From: Pseudaminobacter soli (ex Zhang et al. 2022)
GTDB taxonomy: Bacteria; Pseudomonadota; Alphaproteobacteria; Rhizobiales; Rhizobiaceae
DNA: 64,000 nt
Direction of reading: 5' to 3'
Assembly: GCF_014595955.1 (NCBI RefSeq)
Contig: NZ_JABVCF010000001.1
Coordinates: 310,001-374,000 of the forward strand
Part shown: one piece after another, positions 1 through 7,900 of the stretch
Layout: each line of letters opens with the position of its first letter
How positions within the stretch are numbered: position 1 is the stretch's first letter
The notes under the pieces: generated by a model
The model's input: the letters and a program-made list of their open reading frames with translations, nothing else
Database searches by the model: none
Told to the model about the DNA's origin: nothing
Position numbers and translations under genes: made by a program

Positions 1-2
1 GG

Positions 3-209
3 GTGGTCTACACGACCTTCCATCATCCGGACACGCAGGCAAACGTCATCACCACCGACTTCTCGGACTGGGCGACCAACTGCCCCGAGTACAAGGTGAC
101 CGCGGTGCAAGTGACCCCATCCAACGGCCAGAGCGACTGGCAAGTGGACTACAGAGACCTCTCTCGCCGTAGCCGGCGCATCGAGGGGCGGCTCGACGCG
201 GCGGAGTAG
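3..209 (+). CDS. fdsA: NAD-dependent formate dehydrogenase alpha subunit, C-terminal end (partial)
   Basis: Only the last 68 codons lie in the window; the gene begins upstream. The segment with TTFHHPDTQANVIT and SDWATNCPEYKVTAVQV is the conserved C-terminal (molydopterin dinucleotide-binding) end of molybdenum FdsA/FdhA-type formate dehydrogenases, cytoplasmic enzymes that oxidise formate to CO2 and reduce NAD. The TAG stop is followed 7 bases later by fdhD and then fdsD, the usual gene order of fds operons, which strongly supports the call. Catalytic and Fe-S motifs cannot be judged because they are outside the window. Confidence 0.9.
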   Translation: MVYTTFHHPDTQANVITTDFSDWATNCPEYKVTAVQVTPSNGQSDWQVDYRDLSRRSRRIEGRLDAAE

Positions 210-216
210 GTCTCGA

Positions 217-1038
217 TTGAAAGACGCCCTGACTTCCGCCTCGCGCCTCGCCCACCGCCGCACAGGCATGCTGACCGCGGACCGCACGGTGCCGGAGGAA
301 ACACCGGTCGCCCTTTCCTATGGCGGGACCACCCATGCGGTGATGATGGCAACGCCGGCCGACCTCACAGACTTCGCGCTCGGCTTCTCGCTGACTGAAG
401 GCATTGTCGCCTCGTCCGACGAGATCGAGAACGTCGCGATCGAGGACCTCGGCGCCGGCATCGACATCCAGATCCGGCTGAAGGACCCGGCCAACGCCCG
501 CTTCGAGGCGCGGCGCCGGCGCCTCGCCGGTCCGGTCGGCTGCGGCCTATGCGGCATTGAGTCGATCGAGGAGGCGATGCGCAGCGCGAGAAGCGTAGGC
601 GCGTCAGAGCTCAGCATCGGCCCGGCCGAGATTGCGCAGGCGGTGCGGGAACTGGCGGCCCGACAGCCTCTCCATACCGAGACGGGCGCCGTTCACGCCG
701 CCGGCTTCTACCAGCCCGGCAAGGGCATCGTTGCCACGCGCGAGGATGTCGGCCGTCACAATGCCGTCGACAAACTCGCTGGCGCGCTGACGAAGGCCGC
801 GATTGCTGGAGCCACCGGCGCGGTGGTGGTCACAAGCCGTGTTTCCGTCGAAATGGTGCAGAAGACGGCAGCAATTGGCGCCCCCTTCATCATCGCCGTA
901 TCAGCCCCCACTGCGCTCGCCATCCGCACAGCCGCGGGGGCCGGAATGACACTGGTCGCTCTGGTGCGCGGGGAAGACTACGACATTTTTACCCATCCCG
1001 AACGCACCACATTTGGAGCCGAGAAGCATGTCGCATGA
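217..1038 (+). CDS. fdhD: FdhD/FdsC sulfurtransferase for formate dehydrogenase
   Basis: A 273-residue protein of normal FdhD length. FdhD passes sulfur from the IscS desulfurase to the molybdenum cofactor of formate dehydrogenase and is needed for its activity. The hallmark redox motif C-G-L-C sits at about residues 109-112 in GPVGCGLCGIESIEEA, and the conserved core ATREDVGRHNAVDKL is present near residue 180. A TTG start at 217 is used here, placing the gene 7 bases after the fdsA stop; a later in-frame ATG (about residue 18, MLTADRTVP) is an alternative start. The 3' end overlaps fdsD, so the genes are probably translationally coupled. Confidence 0.95.
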   Translation: MKDALTSASRLAHRRTGMLTADRTVPEETPVALSYGGTTHAVMMATPADLTDFALGFSLTEGIVASSDEIENVAIEDLGAGIDIQIRLKDPANARFEARRRRLAGPVGCGLCGIESIEEAMRSARSVGASELSIGPAEIAQAVRELAARQPLHTETGAVHAAGFYQPGKGIVATREDVGRHNAVDKLAGALTKAAIAGATGAVVVTSRVSVEMVQKTAAIGAPFIIAVSAPTALAIRTAAGAGMTLVALVRGEDYDIFTHPERTTFGAEKHVA

Positions 1039-1291
1039 CGAAGACCATTCGTTCAGCGCCAAGGAGAAGCTCGCCTATATGGCCAATCAAATCGCGACCT
1101 TCTTCCGCTCCAAGCCGCGCGATGAGGGAGTTGCGGGCGTGGCTGACCACATCAACAAATTCTGGGAGCCCCGGATGCGCCGCCAATTCTTCGAGATGAT
1201 CGATGCCGGTGGCAAGGGCTTTGACGAACTGGTTACCGCCGCCGCCCCGAAGGTGCGTCGCCCCAAGCCAGAGCCCACCAGTTTTGAATGA
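1028..1291 (+). CDS. fdsD: NAD-dependent formate dehydrogenase delta subunit
   Basis: An 87-residue small subunit of the FdsGBAD complex. The segments EKLAYMANQIATFF and ADHINKFWEPRMRRQF are the family signature. The ATG at 1028 overlaps the fdhD stop (1036-1038), which favours it over an upstream TTG at 1013 that would overlap further. The delta subunit has been implicated in assembly or stability of the enzyme, not catalysis. It ends the operon; no clear hairpin terminator was found immediately after it. Confidence 0.93.
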   Translation: MSHDEDHSFSAKEKLAYMANQIATFFRSKPRDEGVAGVADHINKFWEPRMRRQFFEMIDAGGKGFDELVTAAAPKVRRPKPEPTSFE

Positions 1292-2043
1292 GACAACAGC
1301 CCGATATAGGCTGAAAGACTGCGTTCGCAGATTCTGGAGCGTGGAAGAGTCGCCCCCCGAACAGGGATGTCGGCGTTTCGCTGGTGCGCGCCCGCACGTC
1401 CCGCCCAAGGCGCCTTCATCGAATGTCCGCTTCTGGGTGCAGGCAAAGTTTGCCTCTATGACCGACATCGGCACAAAGCTGCCCTTCACCGCAAGTCAGG
1501 CTCTGGCCCAGATAATCCCAGTCTTGTGACTAGGGTTCGATCGTCTCTCGCCGGGCCGGGAGGATTCCGACGAAAGCAGAGCCGCCGGTCTAACTGCGGG
1601 CGTGCTGAGCAAGGGAAACCAGAACTGCGATGGACACCAGGCTGTCAGAATGCCGCCTGCAAACCCTTGTCGTCACGCTTGTCACGCTAGCAGATTCGGC
1701 TTTCTGGAGCGCGCGAAAGCCCATGCAATCCTCACGTTCTACGCAAGCCGGATTTCATCCTCTCCTTGCTACGTCCGAGACACTCCTCCATCGGAAGAGA
1801 ACCCTTTTGAGATCGTCTTCACCACCGTAGTCGCGCTAACGGTCATCAGCGCCGGATCGGCAACGGCGATCGTGCTGGCGGTCGATACGCGGGCAAAGCC
1901 AGGCGCCAGGACGGTGTGCGGTGGGCTGGTGTAGATCGCGCGGTGCTCGGCGCGGCGGCTGTAATCGCTCGCTCGATCTCGGGGCCCACGGGACGTAACG
2001 CTGATCTGAGACGGGTCGATCGTAGCCGTGCCTTCTCAAGTCA
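1292..2043. other. Gene-poor stretch with dispersed repeat and a possible gene remnant
   Basis: No convincing full gene. It contains the first copy of the dispersed repeat (1420-1740). At about 1785-1934 on the plus strand one frame reads FEIVFTTVVALTVISAGSAT and on to a stop: a plausible single membrane segment with no start codon close upstream. A change of frame near 1925 would extend it towards 2046. This looks like the remnant of a small membrane-protein gene, but that is an inference from one hydrophobic run. Confidence 0.4.
1420..1740 (+). repeat. Dispersed non-coding repeat, copy 1
   Basis: This block aligns, in the same orientation and over its whole length, with 42785-43146. Shared stretches include GTTTGCCTCTATG, TTCGATCGTCTCTCG, CGATGGACACC, GTCAGAATGCCGCCTGC, and GATTCG followed by TTTCTGGAG. 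Matching blocks keep order but spacing and many bases differ, so the copies are old or were spread long ago. Its left edge carries imperfect inverted arms around an ATGTC...GACAT core. No open frame is conserved between the copies, so it is taken as non-coding. Confidence 0.75.
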
Positions 2044-4113
2044 TTAAGACGGTGACGGGAGATGGGTTTCGACGAATGCCCCGCGTCCATCATCTATAGC
2101 GGCGACTATGAGATGACCCCATGGCCCAGTCCACTGGCTATGCCGATGAGTGTTTATTGGCACTGCAATCGCAGCAGCAAACGTCTCGCCATCTCGTTCG
2201 ACCTCTACGGCCTCTCCGTCGATCGCGACCGTCACAGAGGCGGTACCGCATCGCCCTTCGACCACCACACGCTCGGTTACGTCGTCAATCGCTTCGACCC
2301 AGGCAAACAATGGCAGTTCGTCGGTAGAGATAGCTGAAGTGCCCCTGGTTTGCGGACCGAGCCGTAGCGGTGGGGACCTCGTCGGTGCTTCCCGGTATTT
2401 CCCCGTCGCCTCGAAAGCCGAAGCCAGACCGAGGAGTTTTGCGTCATCCCACGCCCGGCCCGCAAACGTTAGGCCAACCGGCATTCCGATATCGCTCATT
2501 ACGCCCATCGGCACCGTGACGGTCGGGACGCCGAAGTGCCGGATCGCGAGGTTGCCGTTCGCAACCCATACGCCGTTCCGCCAAGCTTTGTCGGCGGATT
2601 CTGGATTCGTATCGGAATCGGCCCGTCCTACGTCCGCGACGGCCGGAAACACTACAGCGTCCAGCCCAAGGTCAGCCATCCATCGTTCAAGGTCCTGACG
2701 CCGTGTTTCCTCCAGTCCCCGCAAACCCTCCTCTAGACTAGGAATATCCCGAAACGTCGAGTGGGGATTGGAGGCTGTGTGCGCAGGATAATCCGGCAGG
2801 AAGTCTGCAAAACCATCATATCTGTCCGGCAGCGCGCCGTTCGGCGGCGGGAATATGCTCTCACCATCGACATTCGCGAGGCGCGATATTCTCCGATCGC
2901 CGTTTTCAGCTAGAAAGTCGTCCCAAGACCACGCCGCTAAGTCCAGGATTTCGTGGTGCAGGAATTCTGGGCTGACCAAACCCCGTGTGGTGATAGTCGG
3001 ACAACCTGGCCTGTCGCCCTCGTAATTGGATACGAGCGGGAAATCGACGACGACCACTTCCGCTCCTGCTGCTTCCAAAGCCTGGCGCGCGCGACGCCAC
3101 AACGCCATGATTGACGGTCGGGTCTCAATTCCTTGTCCCGTTGGTCCGCCTATGCCGGGGCGATCTGCGGTGCCAGCAATATTGTCTTGATTGATGTACA
3201 TCGCGGGCACGCCAAGCCTCATGCCTGTGAGTGTCGCACTCTCCGCGAGGGCCGCATAGCTGACAGGGCGCGTCTCCGACGGACGGGGGATGTGAACCCA
3301 GTGCTGACTCCGCCAGAAGTCACCGCGAACTTCGGGATCGTCTGCGACGATTACGTCAAGGACTTGAAGCATGTCCGACATGTCTCGCGTGTGCGGGACC
3401 ACAACGTCCATGGTGGGCACCAGGGGCCAGTTGCCGCGAACGGAAATGACGCCTCGGCTCGGAGTGTAAGCGCACAGCCCATTGTTTGACGCTGGAGCAC
3501 GACCGCTCGACCATGTCTCTTCTCCGAGACCGAACGCGGCGAAAGAGGCCGCTGTGGCTGTGCCCGAGCCATTGGAGGACCCCGACGCGAATGCCGCGGT
3601 GAGATAGCCCGCATTGTATGGAGATTCGGCGCGCCCGTAGACGCCGCGCTGCATACCCCCGTTCGCCATGGGTGGCATATTTGTTAGCCCGATCAGGACA
3701 GCTCCGGCGGCTCTAAGCCTTCCGATAGCAAAGGCGTCATCCGTGGCCACTAGATCAGCGAACGCTGGCGAGCCGGCGGCTACGGTTAGTCCCCGCGCCT
3801 TGTAACTGTCTTTTGCGGTGTATGGGATGCCATCGAGCGGACCGAGCACTTCGCCGTTCGCTCGGCGCAAATCGGAAGCCATCGCTTCTTTGAACATCCC
3901 GGGATTGAGTACAGAAACCGAGTTCAGACAAATGCCACGGCGGTCATAGAAGGCAATGCGATTCAGGTATGCAGCGACGAGCGCGACACTCGTGGTCGAA
4001 CCGTTGGACAGCGCATCCTGCAGGTCGCGCATCGACGCCTCTACAACATCAATCACCGGATTTTTCCTTTCGGCTGTCGCTGGTGATACAAGGGACGCCA
4101 CCGCCCCACACAA
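2044..4113 (-). CDS. Amidase-signature family hydrolase with C-terminal extension
   Basis: A 689-residue amidase-signature enzyme. The Ser-cisSer-Lys triad is visible: Lys at about 101 in GIPYTAKDS, the cis-Ser at about 180 in SGSSNGSG, and the nucleophile Ser at about 203 in ETWSSGRAPA. Such enzymes hydrolyse amide bonds of varied substrates, so substrate cannot be named. Typical members have about 450-520 residues; here the fold ends near residue 600 and a beta-rich tail follows (VVVEGRCGTASVTVAIDG). The first roughly 20 residues are atypical and the true start may be the Met at residue 28. No twin-arginine or clear lipoprotein signal was seen. It stands alone between repeat-bearing non-coding regions. 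Confidence 0.85.
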   Translation of the reverse strand: MCGAVASLVSPATAERKNPVIDVVEASMRDLQDALSNGSTTSVALVAAYLNRIAFYDRRGICLNSVSVLNPGMFKEAMASDLRRANGEVLGPLDGIPYTAKDSYKARGLTVAAGSPAFADLVATDDAFAIGRLRAAGAVLIGLTNMPPMANGGMQRGVYGRAESPYNAGYLTAAFASGSSNGSGTATAASFAAFGLGEETWSSGRAPASNNGLCAYTPSRGVISVRGNWPLVPTMDVVVPHTRDMSDMLQVLDVIVADDPEVRGDFWRSQHWVHIPRPSETRPVSYAALAESATLTGMRLGVPAMYINQDNIAGTADRPGIGGPTGQGIETRPSIMALWRRARQALEAAGAEVVVVDFPLVSNYEGDRPGCPTITTRGLVSPEFLHHEILDLAAWSWDDFLAENGDRRISRLANVDGESIFPPPNGALPDRYDGFADFLPDYPAHTASNPHSTFRDIPSLEEGLRGLEETRRQDLERWMADLGLDAVVFPAVADVGRADSDTNPESADKAWRNGVWVANGNLAIRHFGVPTVTVPMGVMSDIGMPVGLTFAGRAWDDAKLLGLASAFEATGKYREAPTRSPPLRLGPQTRGTSAISTDELPLFAWVEAIDDVTERVVVEGRCGTASVTVAIDGEAVEVERDGETFAAAIAVPINTHRHSQWTGPWGHLIVAAIDDGRGAFVETHLPSPS

Positions 4114-4290
4114 ACCCGACTCCGTGGGATGCTGCTGCGCTGCGAAAAAGGCATCTCGGAGTTGCTTAATCGTACCTTCCAGGCAAAGACGTAACGGGAG
4201 AAGTCGTCGAGTAAAGCGGATAGGTAGCAGCCGATGACCATCGCGGCCGGTCCGCGGCGCGAGGCCGGAGACTTACAGGCACTCTGCACG

Positions 4291-4345
4291 CAATGTCTAT
4301 TTTCGGGCAGCGGCAAACGCGCCCTATGGCCGACATTGCGGGCGT
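4291..4345 (+). repeat. Short copy of dispersed-repeat left edge with inverted arms
   Basis: Begins CAATGTC and reaches GACATTG about 45 bases later, giving perfect 7-base inverted arms. The interior (GGGCAGCGGCAAACG, CTATGGCCGACAT) aligns with the left edge of repeat copy 1 at 1421-1475 (GGTGCAGGCAAAG, CTATGACCGACAT). The rest of the long repeat is not present here. It may be a truncated copy or a separate palindromic element that forms the edge of the longer repeats. Confidence 0.5.
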
Positions 4346-4560
4346 TGCTCTGACTGGCAGCTTGGGGCCGGAACCGGACTGTCCGGGCTGATGGATGTAC
4401 GGGCGGGCTGCACCAAGGCCGTCGTCCTCGCGAACATTGCTGAGCGCTCAGAATAGGCAATTTCTTACCAATACAAGCTGGTGGCAGATAGATGGAGATT
4501 GCACCCGAACAGCCACGAACTGGCTCGCGGGCAACAAGCTTCTCGCGTAAAGCTGGAAGC

Positions 4561-4797
4561 GGCTGCAAGAAGAGGTCGCACGTATCCTACGTGAATGCGG
4601 CTTCAGGGTGGAGGAGCCCCTCACGGCAGACACCGCCCGTGGAACGGTGGAGGTCGACGTGTTCCCAGACTGCTACAGAAGCTTTCTCCTCGCGGAACGC
4701 TCCTTTGCGCTCGCGGGAGTGAGAGAACTGCACGCTCAAGCACAACGGCCACTCGCAAGCCTCCATTCTGGCGGGACTCCTGAGCAAAATCGGAGAC
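4561..4797 (+). pseudogene. Fragment of a restriction-endonuclease-like protein
   Basis: The plus-strand frame reads RLQEEVARILRECGFRVEEP and then ARGTVEVDVFPD. The pattern of an N-terminal helix followed by a Gly-Thr/Lys-Val-Glu-Val-Asp-Val strand is typical of PD-(D/E)XK-type nuclease-like proteins. Upstream and downstream of this piece the frame breaks, no start codon or ribosome binding site is found, and the expected following strand with E-x-K is missing. It is therefore read as a decayed fragment. Family assignment rests on a short motif and is tentative. Confidence 0.4.
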
Positions 4798-4993
4798 TGA
4801 CCGTCTGAAGCAGGCAGGTAAGGCGCCATCCATCTCGCACCTCCTTTATGTCATGCGGGTCGCAGAAGTTCATCGCGGCGCCTATGAGGGCGCACACCAG
4901 GTGGTGCTTCGGCCTACAACGTTGCCGCCCACGTCGCGAACTCGACTGGCCGTCCATACGCGCTGCTCGAGATTTGAGAGTGTGACGCCAACA

Positions 4994-7900
4994 TCAAGGC
5001 CCCTGAAATTCGCGCAGAAACTCGCGGGCCGCTAGCGCATGAGGGCTGTCGCGGAGCTGTGCGATGAGAGCGGCGTGCCTCGAAATCAGGTCGCTCGCCT
5101 CGTATTCGCGACCGCGATCACGCAGTCGTCGCGCCAGCTCGGTCGCAATACGCAATTCGCCGATCCGGGAATGCTGCGAAAATGCGACATCGGCCGCGCG
5201 ACGCAGGCGCGTCTCCACTTCCACGGTGCTCGCACCGAGCTCTTCCCGGATCCTCGCTTCTATACTCAGCACCTCGGCAAGCTGGAATCGCGTGCCGTTC
5301 TGCCGACCGAGATCGATGGCCGTCACGATTGAGCTTTGCGCGTCGTCCAATCGTCCCGACTCCGCAAGCGATTCGGCGTAGAGCGCGATGACGTAAGGCA
5401 GTCCCATCTCTGCGCCGGTGCCGCGGATCGCTGCAACCCCCTCCTCCATCTGGCGCAATCCATTATCGCGCTCGCCTAGCTGGAACCGTGCCCAGCCCAA
5501 CTGACAAAGCGCCTGCCCCGAGAGCAGCGGAAACTGGAAGCGTTCTGCCGTGGAGAGCTCGCGCTCCGCCCAGCGCAGCGCGTCCTCCGGCTCGCCGGCG
5601 AAGACGTGCAGGTAGCTGAAGCCCCAGTAAGCCAGCGCGGTGCTCAGAGGCTGCTGAAGGCGCTCTGCAAGCTCGACCGCGTCCCGACAATATCTGTGGG
5701 CGCCTGCCGGATCACCCTCGAGCCACGCACTGAGCCCTGCGAAGCATCGGCTGCATACTCCCGGGTCATGACCCGAATAGACGTAGGCCAGGCGATGATC
5801 CCGCTCGACTTCGTAGCACCCTATCGCGCTCTCGGCGTGCTTTCGTGCAGCCGCCACGTCGCCCAGGAAGAAGTTGTTCGTCCAGAACATGTGGTTCGTC
5901 TCGATGTGCAGTCCCGGATCGTCGCTGTCTTGAGTGAGCTTTGCGCATCGCTCGGCAAGCTCCTGTGCGGCCGCAGGCTTGCCGCTGATCATGTAGTATT
6001 GGGCCCGGCCCCTCAGGGTCGAGAACAGGCGGGTTTCGTCGCCTGTCGCTTCGCATAGTGCTTCTGCGCTTTGGAAGGCTGCGAGGACCTCTTCCGAGCC
6101 CCAGCCTCTCGCGGCCATCAGCGCCACCCCCCGGGCGAGGTGGAACTCGATCTCGCGACGCTGCGCGTCGTTCATCTCGCAATGGTCCCGAAGAAGCCGG
6201 ATACCGGTGTCGAGATCCGACAGCGCGATGGTGTGCGCCGATCTGCGGATCGCCTTCCAGGCGCAGGCGAGGAGATAGGTGACCGCGTCTTCCCAACTCT
6301 GGGCTTCGAGCGCATGCCTTGCCAGCCGCTCGACATTTTCGTCGATGCGGTCAGCATAGTAGACCTTGAGTTCCGCAAGCGCCACGCGGTGGAGTTCGAT
6401 CCGGGCCGAATTGAGGATCCGCCCGGAGATCGCGTTGCGGATCAGCACGTGCTTGAAGCGCAGCATCGGCTCCGGGAATACCTGGACCTCGACCAGAAGA
6501 TCCGCTCTCTTGAGGGTCTGCAACGCCATGTCGAAGTGGTCGCCCGCCAGTACGTCCAGCCGTCGAAGCAAGGAGGCGGGTATCTCGCCATCGAAGATCG
6601 AGGCGACTTCGGCCAGCCGCTTCGCATCCGCGTCCAGCCTTTCGAAACGCGCATCGACGATGGAATGGAGGGTGGCTGACACCGCTATCTCGCCGATCTG
6701 GCCTTCCGAGTGGTAGTGGCCAGGCTGGCCCTTCAATTTCCCGGTGTCGGCGAGCGCCCGGACGGTTTCCTCCAGGAATAGCGCATTGCCCTTGCACATC
6801 CCCGTCAGACGGGCCCGCAGATCGCTCAGTTCAGGCGCGCTACCCAAAAGATGGTCGAGCAGTTCCTCAGTCTCAGCCGAGCTGAAGGCGGACAACCGGA
6901 TTTCGACGGGCCCCGCTCCGGAGAAAATGCTGCGGTCGTATTCGGGCCGGCAGGTGACAATCATGAGCAGTCTTCCTGCCTGAAGCGCCTCGGCAAGCCG
7001 TGCCAGAATCACCGCGCTTTCGGTATCGATCCAGTGCAGGTCCTCGACCAGGAGGACGATCGGCCTGAACGCGGCAAGGGACAGAAGCTGCGCTACCACC
7101 CCCTCCCGGATTCGCCGGGCACGCTCGGGCGCGGAAATCGCCGCCCACAGCGGGTCCCGTACAGGAAGGTCCATCGCCGCAAGCACCGGATCGATCAGAC
7201 GCTCGTCGAGCCCGCGACCCGTGTGGGCCATCAGCACCTTCTCGGTCGCCACCGCTGCGCCATCGGCGTCGTCAATACCGAAAAGGCCCTGCAACAATCG
7301 CCTTATCACAAGAAGCCCTGTCCCCAGGTCGGTCTCCAGCGCTCCTGCTTCCAGGCATTCAGCCTCGTCATCCGGAATCGCGCCGACGAATTCGTGGGTG
7401 ACCCGCGACTTGCCCACACCCGGATCACCGAAGACGAAGACCGTTTGTCCCTCCCCGTCCCTTGCTTCGTGCCAGGCGCGATTGAGCAACTGGAGTTGCA
7501 TGTCCCTGCCGATAAAGGGCGACAATTGCCGCTCCGCTCTCAAATGCCAGCGTGACAACGCTCGCCTGATCGCGTTGACCTGATACAAGCGCTGATCCCC
7601 CAGCATTCCAGATGTCGCATCGGGCGCGAGAGCTTGCATTGCCGCGAAGCCGCCTGCGGACTGGCGGGTCCGCTCGGTGGCGGTAATTCTTCCTACCCGC
7701 AGCGCCCGAGCAATGGTGCCAGCGTTGATTACCGGTGCGCCGCGAACCTCGATTCCGCCCCGACTGCCGACGCGCGCCGGACCGACGATCACTACGCCGG
7801 TGTCGAGCGCAATTCGCGCCACGATTAAATGGGCCGGTTCCTCGGCACAGATGTCGCGGATGGCGAGTGCAGCGCGGCAGGCAAGCGCCGCATGGCCTTC

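Larger units (their letters stand above)
4114..4993. other. Gene-poor 880-bp stretch with decayed gene and short repeat copy
   Basis: No intact gene. It carries a short copy of the dispersed-repeat left edge (4291-4345) and a nuclease-like gene remnant (about 4561-4797), both listed separately. Remaining sequence shows only short open frames on both strands without ribosome binding sites or recognisable protein. Confidence 0.6.
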
